Shown: positions 22,851 to 32,562 of the stretch, one piece after another
Layout: each line of letters begins with the position of its first letter
Position numbering within the stretch: the stretch's first letter is position 1
NCBI RefSeq assembly: GCF_032062135.1
Contig: NC_092858.1
Location: 128,470,585 to 128,534,584, forward strand
Direction of reading: 5' to 3'
DNA length: 64,000 nucleotides
DNA from: Pyxicephalus adspersus
Lineage: Eukaryota; Chordata; Amphibia; Anura; Pyxicephalidae
Notes under the pieces: generated by a model
What the model was told of the DNA's origin: nothing
The model's input: the letters and a program-made list of their open reading frames with translations, nothing else
The model's database searches: none
Position numbers and translations under genes: made by a program

Positions 22851-25800
22851 CAGGAAGATTTGTGCACAGCTCGTTTGAGTGAAGCGGAGTTGCTCTTATG
22901 TAAGGTGAACAAGGTTTCATATAATGTTTAGTAAAAATTGTGTTTTATTTAAATAGGTTATTTATACCATAAGCAGGCTTATCCTAGTGTCAGGATCTCA
23001 GAGCTACATGTTATCAGCACAGAGACTTCTAGCACAGGATAAAGTGATTACACAGCATGACAGGGGTTAATGAGGGTTAGGGCTTAGTTAGGGGTTAGGT
23101 TAGTCTTTGGCTTAGGGACTCCAGGATTGGGAAGAAGGTTAAGTGCTGGGGGCATGTTTGAGGGTTTTGGTTAAGGCCCTGACTCATCAAGCTGCAAAGT
23201 CAATTACGGCATGCTTCATAGTGCTTAACACATGCTATATTATTGACTGGCAGTATCTTCTATCTGCTTTAAAAAGACCCTGACAAAAGGTGGAATTTCT
23301 TATTTAAAGCCTTTAATAAACCAAACAACCATTGATCCTACTTTTTTCTTAATCTGCACCTTCTGCTAGTAGTTACAAGCAATGCAAATTTCTTATTCGA
23401 CACTTCCGGAGTGTTAGATCCATCTATCCCTGAACCTCACTATTGCTCTTTCCTGCTCCTATATCATCACACACCTCTTATCAGAACCTTACTTCTGATT
23501 ACGATGCCAGTGGTAGTGTGCTTGTAAGCTTTATTGGTATATCCTTTAACATGACAAGACTAAACATGTAGCCTGGCACTTTCAGTTTGTGAAAAAATTG
23601 CTTAACCACTGTGTATATGCTCTTGTCAGCTGATAATGTGGGATGTTACAAAGCAGGACAACTTTGGGAACTTTGAGTCTGATGTTGAAGAAAACAAGAT
23701 ATTGCTGCCTAAGAGCAGACAACAGAAAGGGGTTCAAGATCTGTTTGTGACCACTTCTCAGCATATCATATCTGAGAATGTCTGAATTACAGTTCCTATG
23801 AGCCTTTTGGGCTTTTTTTCATGTGACAATCATGTAAGTGCAATTGGCAGGGCTGGCACTTAAGGGCCCGTAGGACTTCTTCCTTGATGCACAGCATCCA
23901 GCCCTTCCCATACTATTGTCAAAGCTCAAAAATCCACACACTTTGGTCTGTTTGTACTACAGGCAGAAAGACAGGGAGAGTTTCACTACTTCACCACTGC
24001 AAGTATTGGTGGGACCAACAGGGGGGCTGATGTGTGTAATGGAACCATGGTGCGCTAGTGTGTGTAGTGCAGAGTAGGGTTCCCGCATGTTTGTGTGTAT
24101 GTTTATCTGTGTATTTGAGCGTAATGGGCAGATTGTGTAAATTTTGTATGTGCGATGTGTGTTATATATATAACTACTGCTAATACAGGGATGTTTTTTG
24201 CTTCTAATGACTATCAAAGGGACATTTTTTATTTCTACTAGACTAGACAGGACCGCTTTCTCAGACCTTTAGAACAACATCCGAAGTCCAAGTATCAGAT
24301 GCATAACCCCAGGGATTTAGGGATCTACCTAGAAAAGGTGGTTAGGAAAGCTGTAAGTAAATTATATCCAGCTAGTAAGATTACAACACCAGTAATTCCC
24401 ATAAAGGAATGTATTAGCAAGTAATTATGATGGAAAAGAAGGGGCCGTAGAAGACAAGAAGCGAAAGGTGTAAGAGTGGCCAAGAATAGTCCTGGCCCTG
24501 TAAAAGGTCACTCCTGTTATGCCATTGCTGATGATAATATAACATTTACGTGGGATGCTAGCTCCACATCATTATGGCTGAAGGAGAGGCATGGAAAATA
24601 TATATGATGGTGCCTAATGACAGTTGATGATGTGAGGATGATGTTCTATTATTGGACTTCTTTCTGGAATCCAATCTCTTTGACTCATGTCCCCACATCT
24701 AGTATTCAGTTTCTCTTTTGCTTCTTTCTCTCTTCTACAATTCAATCTTGCTACCACTCCATACCCCACACGTGCACACAACACACTACCTGATCAAGCT
24801 GTCTCCGCATCTACTATCCCGTCACATCATGTATAGTGCATTTTCTTCAGCCCACAGGAAATAGCCAGTTGGTTGTTTTTCTACCCATGCCAAAGCTTCC
24901 TCCCCTCCTCTGTTTAGAGATCCTACAATGTTTCCATTACAAAAATAGAAATGGTTTACTAAATACCACAGCTGTTCTTTTTGGGGAAATTGTACACCAT
25001 GGTGCTGATGGGCTAGTTGATATAATACCTTCTACCTCTGGAGCCCAATGCCCCTAACAACCGATCAGATTTAGCAGCCACTTTCATATTGCCAGCAAGA
25101 GAATTTGGTAACCATTCACTCTGTTTGTTAATATATATATTTCCCCACCATTTTTAGGTTTTTTTTTTTTCTGATTTTTAGGTAATCAGAAAGTAAAACA
25201 AACCCACAGTAAATATTCTATGTTTTTCCATCCATGTGTACCCCCTCCCCCTTTTCATCAAATGCCAATTTTCTGCACTTGTAGGACGTAAAAAAGCAAG
25301 GTATTTTGTGGAATAAGTCCAGCAATGCAATCACACTTTCCCAGCAAGGCAATATTTCTGCGGTATCCCTGCAGCAGTTTTCAAGGTGATGAGAGCTGAG
25401 CCTCTACAAATATAGATTAGAACAACACAAAAAGGCCTCTTCCTGCTTTGGCCTTCCTACACCTAGTACAAACAGGCCACTGGGGCGGAATCTATAGAAA
25501 ATAAGCTTGCAGTGGTTTAAACAAGTCATTAAACTTAAAATTCGGACTACTTGGCAGGTAGTAAAACGTTTTTTTTAGGGCAGGTAAAAAAGTGGCATTA
25601 TGGTGATATTTTAAGAATGTTAGTGTTATTTTTGTATATTAACATTAGGGTTAGGGATTTGGTTCAGCTTAGGTGCAAACGTTAGTTAAAAAAGACCCTG
25701 AAGTACAGTGTTATAATGTAACCCCTCCCCTTGGTTATACAATGGTTTATAGTATTTCCAGAAAGGACCTGTAAAAGAATAAACTTAAACTTACTCCGAG

Positions 25801-25904
25801 TTTAGAGTGACATGACACTTCTTACAGTTAGATCCCAGGTAACACAGAGCAGTCCAAATCTCACATAAGGGTGATCTTGCAATAGACGCTAGTGTTGTTT
25901 GTGG
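22851..25904. other. unannotated DNA with G-rich and TG-rich tracts
   Basis: About 23065-23180 is rich in GGGTTAG-like words (TTAGGGCTTAGTTAGGGGTT). About 24030-24180 is TG-rich and ends in a short TA run. Both look like decayed simple or minisatellite DNA. No gene was recognised. The minus frame 23957-24217 translates the TG-rich tract. Confidence 0.4.
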
Positions 25905-25989
25905 ATATTTATTTAAAAAAGTACAGAAAGAAATATTGATGGTTTCCTTTCATACACAAGTACATCATTTTTTGCATACAAGCAATTAG
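25905..25989 (+). repeat. dispersed repeat, copy B
   Basis: This is the second copy of the segment at 21440-21530 and shares TTTCCTTTCATA.ACAAGTAC and TGCATACAAGCA.TTAG. It stops abruptly at the TAGGGATGAGC end of the next element, as if interrupted by that insertion. The continuation is not obvious on the far side. Confidence 0.68.
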
Positions 25990-26465
25990 TAGGGATGAGC
26001 AAGCAATTTTTTAAAATTCGGTTACGCTGTGAATATGGGCCATTCCCGCTTACCAAACATGTAGGCGAGAACGGCCTTCGGCCGGCGAGACCTGATTTTT
26101 GGGACCTGCAAGACCAATCAGAGGAGCGGAGCTGTCATTCATAAACGCAAGCCGCATGACTCACTCTGAGAGGAGAAGTACCGCGGCTGCATTTATGAAT
26201 GGAGCCATGAGAATCCTCCTCTCAGTGAGAGATCCCCGGGCACTACAGGTCAGAATGAGGGCTTGCCCGAAGGATTCCCACGGCTGTATTTATGAATGCA
26301 GCCGCGGTAATCCTCCTATAGTGATTTCCTGAAATTCCAATGGTTTCCCGAAATTTTGCGGACCTATCGGAACTTTGAGGAAATTTTCATGAAAATGTCA
26401 ATCAATCAATGCTAATCATCATTTCCCAGAAAGTCATTTTTTCTGCATATTATTGACCATCTCTA
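25990..26465 (+). mobile_element. hAT-like non-autonomous element (TAGGGATGAGC ends), about 476 bp
   Basis: The left end is TAGGGATGAGC and the right end reads inward as TAGAGATGGTC. This is a terminus I associate with a common frog repeat. The interior is GC-richer and has foldback parts, for example CGGCTGCATTTATGAATGGAGCC at about 26183 against GGCTGTATTTATGAATGCAGCC at about 26282. It also shares GGCACTACAGGT with a hairpin in the element at 27746, hinting at common ancestry. I found no matching 8-bp flanks, so the class is tentative. Confidence 0.6.
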
Positions 26466-27304
26466 GTGGGTGGAACAACAGCGGATGGCAAAGAGATACA
26501 GACATTACTCACCTAGAATTGTTAGATGCCGAAGATCTTAGTGGTGCCTCGAGAGATTCTCCACCTATTTAGATATTTCAGAGGTAGATATTCTCTCCTA
26601 GTATTTTATCATTTGCACCACCCAAAGGTATTTTTCTCAAGGCTGGAACAGGAGGTCCAGACTATAAACCAACTAAAATGTGTTGATATACAGCTTTTGA
26701 GTATGGTACCCGAAAATATAACATTTACCAAGCTTTGCTCCTATAGTGAGAAAAGGTGTGACTTTACAGTAGTGACACATCTGTTTAATATTCATAGTGG
26801 TCTTGTCGGTGCGCTAATAAAAAGACATGTCAAAAATGCAGACAGACTTCTTATAATGCCCCTTATCAAAATGATCTGTTCTTGTCTGTACATCATGAAA
26901 AGAATGACCTGCTTGCTGATACTCAAATAAAAAATATAAGTACACATTATTTTGCATGTGCATACTTGTGTGTTTGTGTGTGTTAAAAATGTCTTATACT
27001 TGGATAAAATAAATTTCCTTCCAGTAGGCTGTAACTCTTTTTAGAGACTAATAGTATCATCGATCACATTTCCAAAATAGTGTTATGACTAATATTATCT
27101 GACTAATTTTACCTCATAGGATCTCTGTCAGTGAAAGTATGACACATTTGATATACACAGCAAAAACAACTGAGAAAAAACTGTGTCGGACCTCTACTTA
27201 TAAACTAATATAAACTTATAAATACTATTTTAAACGAGATATACTGTGGTTTTGCAAGAAACAATGTCCGTTCGTACATGGTAACTCTGGGTAAGCATCC
27301 ATAA
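26466..27304. other. unannotated DNA with an unassigned 134-codon frame
   Basis: The plus-strand frame 26526-26930 encodes 134 residues with no motif, signal peptide or repeat that I recognise. Base composition does not change at its edges. Most likely it is a chance frame. Confidence 0.4.
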
Positions 27305-27411
27305 AGGTCTTTAGATTGTGAGCCCCTTTGAGTGACAGCTAGCGACATGACTATGGAGTTTATGCTGCGTAATATGTCTGCGCTATACTGTGTAATATTA
27401 ATAATAACTAA
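27305..27411 (+). mobile_element. SINE 3' fragment
   Basis: TTAGATTGTGAGCCCCTTTG, then GACAGCTAGCGACATGACTA, then GCTGCGTAATATGTCTGCGC, is the 3' portion of a dispersed frog SINE whose 5' portion is represented at 3912-4245. It ends in ATTAATAATAAC, a SINE-type tail. The 5' part is missing. Family membership rests on memory. Confidence 0.55.
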
Positions 27412-27737
27412 CAGGTAGCAAACATCCCCATAAGAGTGACTTCAATTTCGGGTTCTCTCTTATGGAAAGGGACTCACACAAGCTCAATCCTCAAGTACAG
27501 TCTAGGAATTTATGGAACAAAGCTGGAAAGAAAGAAAATCCCCAGGTCCAGTCTCCTAATAAAGGACTTCATTGTGCTCCAGTGTGCCCCTTGGGCGTTT
27601 TCTCTAATGCAAATGACTGACTTCTTGTCTCCTCTCTTTTTTACATTTTTTTACATTTTTACCTGGGTGAAAACCTGCCTCTCTGGGCACTAAATGTTCC
27701 CCCCACCCAAGTACTGGTATTAATATCAATAACTGGA
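27412..27737. other. unannotated DNA, possibly decayed minisatellite near its right end
   Basis: An 85-codon frame at 27436-27693 has no known domain. The last 40 bases (TACTGGTATTAATATCAATAACTGGACTCC) loosely resemble the 34-bp units found at 33574-34550, as expected if the nested elements landed at the edge of that array. Confidence 0.4.
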
Positions 27738-27745
27738 CTCCCTAC
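27738..27745 (+). repeat. 8-bp target duplication, left copy (CTCCCTAC)
   Basis: CTCCCTAC here and at 33566-33573 are identical and abut the two inverted termini of the surrounding element. Eight bases is the hAT target-duplication length. Confidence 0.85.
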
Positions 27746-28063
27746 TAGTGTTGGTGTTTAAATACAAGTTGTCCGTATATTCGACCCGAAAATGGCTGTT
27801 CCAATGGCTGGGGGGATGAAAGAAAAAATCAAAGCTAAGGCTGCAATCATTGACAAGAGTGTGCAATCCCTGGGGCACTACAGGTTAATTAACCTGTAAT
27901 GCCCCGGGGATGGTAGTGGAACTGCAGAGTTTATCTGCAGTTCAGCTCCCACAGTCACATGACCGTGGGAGCTTTGCAGTCACAGCTGTGACTGCAGGTG
28001 ATCCCCAGGGCACTAGAGGTTGAATGGGGACAATTTCCCCCATTCATCACATCTAGTGCCCTG

Positions 28064-28096
28064 TGTTTTTGGATAGAGAAACTCTATCCAAAAACA
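28064..28096. other. perfect 15-bp-arm hairpin at the retrotransposon insertion point
   Basis: TGTTTTTGGATAGAG pairs with CTCTATCCAAAAACA around a 3-base AAA loop. The retrotransposon's 5-bp duplication AACAT (28093-28097) overlaps the last bases of this stem, so the insertion happened at the foot of a hairpin. A related double hairpin lies at about 33280-33375. Confidence 0.85.
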
Positions 28097-28097
28097 T
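28093..28097 (+). repeat. 5-bp target duplication, left copy (AACAT)
   Basis: AACAT here and at 33241-33245 flank the LTR retrotransposon. Five bases is usual for Ty3-type integrases. Confidence 0.85.
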
Positions 28098-28396
28098 TGT
28101 TATGCAAGCGGGTGTGGACCCACTGTGCCACTGACTGGGTACACTCCAGAGGGCCGTGACTAAGCCGCTACCAGGTCTTCACTAGAGCCTCTGATGGTGA
28201 GGATAGGCTTGGGCTGCGGGGTAGCTGTCAGGTGCCACTCCAGAGCAATCCCCAGGCCAGTGGCAGCTGACCACAGGAGTCAGGAAACCCAATGCAAGCA
28301 CCGAGGGGCTTGCTTGGCCAAGACAGCCAGAAACAAAGCTCCAAGGTCAGGGTCAGGCGGCAATCAGGCAAAGTCCAAAAACATAATCCGAGGTTA
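28098..28396 (-). repeat. 3' LTR, truncated (299 bp, U3 deleted)
   Basis: This matches 32565-32863 of the 5' LTR from the outer end TGTTATGC inward, then stops at a junction with the polypurine tract. About 377 bases of U3, including the region equivalent to the TATA box, are absent. Both LTRs are copied from one template at integration, so the loss must have come afterwards. The outer end and the AACAT duplication are intact. Confidence 0.88.
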
Positions 28397-28422
28397 CCCC
28401 CCCCTTACGCCCCCTCTCCTCA
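28397..28422 (-). other. polypurine tract (plus-strand primer site)
   Basis: Read on the minus strand, a purine-rich run GAGGAGAGGGGGCGTAAGGG ends in eight G immediately before the 3' LTR remnant. This is where plus-strand DNA synthesis would be primed. The natural U3 start next to it has been deleted, with the tract joined directly to mid-LTR sequence. Confidence 0.65.
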
Positions 28423-28439
28423 GGCCTGGTCCTGGACAA

Positions 28440-28583
28440 GAATTCTTTCAAAAGACGGGGCGCATTGATGTTTCCTCTGGGTTCCCAAGATCTCTCCTCA
28501 GGGCCAAACCCCTTCCAGTCTACCAAAAACAGGGTTCTTCCTCTACTCTTCTTCATCCCCAGAATGGCCTTTACCTCATATAT
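28440..28583 (-). pseudogene. pol chromodomain
   Basis: About 48 residues at the C terminus of pol have the chromodomain pattern YEVKAIL ... FLVDWKGF ... SWEP, with the Tyr, Trp and aromatic positions of the cage retained. In chromoviruses this domain guides the integrase to marked chromatin. It lies in the longest undamaged stretch of pol: the frame is open from 29114 down to 28353 (254 codons). The frame runs past the polypurine tract into the truncated LTR, an artefact of the U3 deletion. Confidence 0.9.
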
Positions 28584-28589
28584 ATTCTC

Positions 28590-29660
28590 ATCACTGACCG
28601 CTACGGGAGCTGAGACAGGTCTCTTGACAAAACGATTCAGGATGACGGGCTTCAGCAGGGAGACATGGAAGGAATTCGGTACCCGGAGTGAGGCTGGCAG
28701 CTTAAGTTTGTAGGAAACGTCATTCATTTGTTCCACAATTTCAAAAGGACCGATGAAGCATGGGCCCAATTTGTAAGAGGGTATTTTGAGCCGGATGTAT
28801 TTTGAGGCAAGCCAAACTTTATCACCAGGACAAAACTTAGGAGAAATTCTACGTCTCTTATCTGCGGATTCCTTCATGCGGACAGAAGCTTCCTTAAGAG
28901 CTCCCCTAGTCTCCTCCCAGATTTCAGAGTATTCTCTAGCATCTGCGGCAGGAATACCAGAAGAAGAGGACACCGGGAGTGGGATATTTGGTTGTTGGCC
29001 ATAAACAATAAAAAATGGTGATTTGTTGGATGACTCACTGACATGATTATTGTATGAAAACTCAGCCCAAGGTAATAACTCAACCCAGTTATCATGATGG
29101 AGGTTGATGAAATGTCATAGAAAACTGGTCAGGATTTGGTTGACCCGTTCCACTTGACCGTTAGACTGTGGGTGATAAGCAGAAGAAAAGTCCAGGGACA
29201 CATTCAAGAGATTACAAAGAGCTCTCCAAAGTTAGATGTGAACTGTACACCTCTATCTGACACAATAGGGTGGGGAAAACCATGGAGACGAAAAATATGT
29301 TCAATAAATTTTTTGCCAGCTGAGGAGCAGAAGGGAGACCAGGCAGAGGAACAAAGTGCGCCATTTTGGAGAAACGATCCACCACTACCCAGATCACGGA
29401 ACACCCCGAGGACAAGGGTAGATCAGTAATAAAATCCATGGCTATCTGTTGCCAAGGAGCCTCAGGAACAGGCAGAGGAAGCAAAAGGCCTGCAGGACGT
29501 TGCTTGGAGGTTTTACACTGTGCCCATGACGGACAGGCGGTGACAAAGTCTTGAATGTCTTGCCGCATGGTTGGCCACCAGTAACGTTGGGAGATAAGTT
29601 TGAAAGTTTTTCGTTGACCTGCAATCTTTGAGGAATGACCCCAGACTAGAATTCGCTTCA
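28590..29660 (-). pseudogene. pol integrase region, broken
   Basis: The zinc-binding N terminus (about 29530-29660) keeps the first His and parts of the C-x2-C region. The second His has gone (AGQRKT, shorter than the family pattern), and one Cys is now Trp (ACPSWAQC). The catalytic core shows MDFITDLP (first Asp), SDRGVQFTSNF (second Asp, near 29250) and NGQVERVNQ (Glu, 29135-29160). Two frameshifts separate these: one in the six-T run (plus strand) at 29309-29314 and one near 29220. A TGA stop lies at 29115-29117, where the family usually has an arginine codon, consistent with CpG decay. Beyond it the C-terminal part is open. Confidence 0.88.
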
Positions 29661-30160
29661 TGAGGTTCCGTGCAACAAAAGTCTTTCCGGGTGGAATCTC
29701 AGAAAACTTAACAGGGCATACAGCAATTTTTGCGGGATCAATAATGTGTTGAGGTTTCTCCTCTTGATCAGTAGCATCAAAGGACCTTGAAAGAGCATCT
29801 GCTTTGATATTCTTCTCTGCAGCACGGAAATGGAGAACAAAATCAAAACGTGCAAAGAATAACGACCATTTAGCTTGACGAGGATTCAGTCTTTGTGCAG
29901 ACTGCAAAAAGGTCAAATTTTTGTGGTCGGTGTAGATCACCACCGGATGAGATGCCCCCTCGAGAAGGTAATGCCATTCCTCTAGTGCCATTTTTATGGC
30001 CAATAACTCCCTGTCTCCAATTGAGTAGTTACGCTCAGGAGCTGAGAAGGCCCTGGAGAAGAAGCCACAGGGCACCATCTTGCCGGAAGAAGATTTTTGT
30101 GAAAGCACTGCCCCCGCTCCAAGAGACGATGCATCCACCTCCAAGAAGATTTGCTTGTTA
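29660..30160 (-). pseudogene. pol RNase H domain
   Basis: The minus-strand frame 29212-30144 begins in this domain. It shows the acidic residues expected of Ty3-type RNase H: Asp in EVDASSLGAG (near 30135), Glu in GDRELLAIK (near 30008) and Asp in IYTDHKNL (near 29928). The domain itself reads without a stop, but it is separated from the reverse transcriptase by a frameshift in a short T run at about 30195-30205. It would remove the RNA strand of the RNA-DNA hybrid. Confidence 0.88.
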
Positions 30161-30163
30161 GCA

Positions 30164-31210
30164 TCAGGGCGATGGAGAACCGGAGCCGCAGAAAAAGGTC
30201 TGTTTCATAGTTTGGAAGGCTGATTCAGCCTCTGCTGTCCAATTCTTAGGGTTTGCTCCCTTACGGGTCAAAGCGGAAATTGGAGCAGTCAAGGACGAGA
30301 AGTGCGGTATGAACTGGCGATAGTAGTTGGCAAATCCCAGGAACCACTGGATTGCTTTTAAACCTGACGGACGGGGCCACTTTAAGATTGCTGACAGCTT
30401 CTTAGGATCCATCTGCAGACCAGTGTCGGATATTATATATCTCTGGAATAGAGGATTTCTCAAAGGAACATTTTTCAAACTTGGCGTACAGACGATTTTG
30501 CCTTAATCTTTGAAGGACCAAACGAACCTGCTTCCGGTGAGTGACCAGGTCTGGAGAAAAAACAAGAATATCAAGATACACTACAAGACAGGAATATAGC
30601 AAGTCTCTGAAGATGTCGTTAACAAACTCCTGGAATACTGCAGGAGCGTTGCATAGTCCAAAGGGCATTACCAGGTATTCATAGTGACTGTCACGGGTAT
30701 TGAAGGCGGTCTTCCACTCATCCCCTTGGCGAATCCTAATCAGATTGTAGGCCCCACGTAGGTCTATTTTGGAAAAAACTTTAGCTCCCCTAAGGTGATC
30801 AAAGAACTCAGGGATTAAGGGAAGCGGGTACTTATTCTTTACTGTTATCTTGTTAAGACCCCTGTAGTCGATACAAGGACGTAGGGAGCCATCTTTCTTT
30901 TTCACAAAGAAAAAACCCGCACCAGCCGAAGAGGAAGATTTGCGGATAAATCCCTTGTCAAGGTTTTCTTTGATATACTTGGACATGGCTTGAGTTTCTG
31001 CAGGTGAAAGAGGATAGATGCGCCCAAGTCAATAGGACAGTCATACGGCCTGTGAGGGGGTAGTGTTTCAGCTTCCTTTTCATCAAAGACATCAATGAAA
31101 GCATGATAGGCCGCTGGCAGACCCTGGAGATTGGGTGGTACCTGCGTTGACCGAGGAGGTGGGACAGAAAGGAGACATTTTTCATGACAGGATGGTTCCC
31201 AACGCAGCAC
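30164..31210 (-). pseudogene. pol reverse transcriptase, broken active site
   Basis: Recognisable motifs in order are [30 protein letters not shown] (first catalytic Asp), [13 protein letters not shown] and LGFANYYRQF in the connection region. The active-site box reads [10 protein letters not shown] at 30566-30580 where the family has Tyr-x-Asp-Asp. One Asp codon has been lost by an in-frame 3-base deletion. Frameshifts lie near 31015-31030 (with loss of several residues ahead of the fingers region) and near 30440-30465. It was an RNA-dependent DNA polymerase and is now inactive. Confidence 0.92.
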
Positions 31211-31222
31211 CTCTCCAGACCT

Positions 31223-31630
31223 CTAGTCAAGGACAGGTTCATGAACACGTAGCCACGGAAGTCTAAAGAGGAGAGGGTGTGACAGACCAGACAGAACCGG
31301 GAACGCAATTTCTTCAGTATGAAGTGTTCCCACCTGTACTTTTACAGGTTCCGTGATGAAATGTATGGATTCCGACAGAGCCTTTCCATCGACAGACGAT
31401 ATAGTCAGAGGCCTCTGTAGGTGTTGAACGGGTATCTGATAACGATCCACTATGCATTGTTGCAGGAAGTTCCCTGCTGCTCCGGAATCCAGAAGCGCCA
31501 TCTCAGTAAATTGAACATTGCCTAATGACAAGGTTACTGGCAGAGTCAGAGGAGGAGAGGAATTACCTACACCTAGGGCCGCCTCTCCCACGGACCCTAG
31601 GCTCGGAAGTTTCCTGGCTTCAAGGGACAA
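31223..31630 (-). pseudogene. pol aspartic protease
   Basis: The frame contains MALLDSGAAGNF, with the Asp-Ser-Gly triad of retropepsins near 31490. The protease would cut the Gag-Pol polyprotein. It lies in the -1 frame relative to the 3' part of gag, so it would be made only after ribosomal frameshifting. The frame ends at a TAG (31223-31225) in mid-domain-linker. The same frame reopens at once as RSGEVLRWEP, so this is a point nonsense mutation, probably from a Trp codon. Confidence 0.88.
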
Positions 31631-32551
31631 GTGCGGAGCACATGATCAGGACTACCACAATAGAAACAGAGTCCTTCAGCACGGCGGTGATTGCGCTCCT
31701 GTTCAGATAGTCTAACCCGATCGGCCTGCATGGGTTCAGGGACTACCGACACCATGGGAGGAGGTGGGTTAGAAGCTTGTGGAGGTGAAAATGCCCAATG
31801 ACAGGGACCTGTTTCACAAGCCACCTCTCTGGTGCGTTCCTGGAATCGTAAATCAACTCGAGTAGCCAGGGAGATGAGATCATCCAAAAAGGAGGGAATG
31901 TCCCGGCCGGCCAATTCATCTTTAATTCTCCCACATTTGGAGTCCCTCCCAAAATGTGGCCACAAGTGCCTCATTGTTCCAGCTGAGTTCCGAGGCTAAC
32001 GTGCGGAACTGGACTGCATACCGGCCCACAGATTGCTTCCCTTGACGCAACCGCAGCAGGGAGGATGTGGCAGAAGCGGTGCGACCGGGCTCATCAAACA
32101 CCTTGCGGAAGGTCTCTAGGAAAACTTGTAGATCCATTATAATTGGGTCGTTCCTCTCCCAGAGGGAATTGATCCAGGCCAGCGCCTCCCCAGTAAGATG
32201 TGACATCAAAAAAGCTACTTTGGCTCGGTCAGAGGCAAATTGGTGAGGTAACAGTTCAAAATGAAGCGTACATTGATTTATGAAACCCCGGCACTGCTTA
32301 GGGTCACCACTGAAACGTGGAGGGGCTGCAAGATGCGGTCCAGAACCTAGTACACAGGAGGGTGGCGGGGCAGGAACTGAATTAGTTGGAGCAGAGAAGC
32401 CTAATGGGGCTGGGTTGGCAGATGTCAAATCATTCAGGCGCATATTCACATTTCGTAGAACGGCCAATATTTGATCCTGACGGTCACGCTGGTGAGCCAA
32501 CTCCTGGCGTAACTCGATGGTACTGGGAAGATTCGGATCAGCAGAGTCCAT
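31597..32551 (-). pseudogene. gag, frameshifted
   Basis: The first ATG (32549-32551) lies only 13 bases from the LTR and starts MDSADPNLPSTIELRQELA. The capsid-like part includes FRKVFDEPGRTASATSSLLR and an ELSWNNEALVATFWEGL segment typical of Ty3/sushi Gag. A 1-base frameshift near 31930-31945 closes the first frame at 31922. The second frame carries on to a CCHC knuckle CFYCGSPDHVLRTC at about 31629-31670 and ends at TAG 31597-31599. The intact family protein would form the particle shell and bind the RNA. Confidence 0.9.
31609..31615 (-). promoter_or_regulatory. putative -1 ribosomal frameshift site (AGGAAAC)
   Basis: In the gag frame the codons read CCA GGA AAC, so the heptamer A-GGA-AAC sits a few codons after the zinc knuckle and four codons before the gag stop. 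Slipping back one base here enters the frame that leads into protease (AGG AAA CTT). Sushi-type elements and their domesticated relative PEG10 use G-GGA-AAC at this place. This copy differs at the first base, which would weaken slippage. No pseudoknot was assessed. Confidence 0.6.
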
Positions 32552-32552
32552 G

Positions 32553-32562
32553 GCCTGAGCAA
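32553..32562 (-). promoter_or_regulatory. self-priming primer binding site
   Basis: Read in the element's direction, TTGCTCAGGC begins two bases after the 5' LTR. It is the exact complement of GCCTGAGCAA at 32977-32986 (minus strand), which lies about 30 bases below the TATA box, just where RNA should start. Tf1/sushi elements prime reverse transcription with the 5' end of their own RNA folded onto such a site. No TGG-type tRNA primer site is present. Confidence 0.72.

Noticed and set aside
26526..26930. 134-codon frame as a real gene
   Set aside because: No domain, no composition change at the edges and no splice or promoter signals. Frames of this size arise by chance in 64 kb.
28194..28613. 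139-codon plus-strand frame, and a similar frame at 32658-32900
   Set aside because: Both lie in the LTR on the strand opposite to the element. They resemble each other only because the two LTRs are copies.
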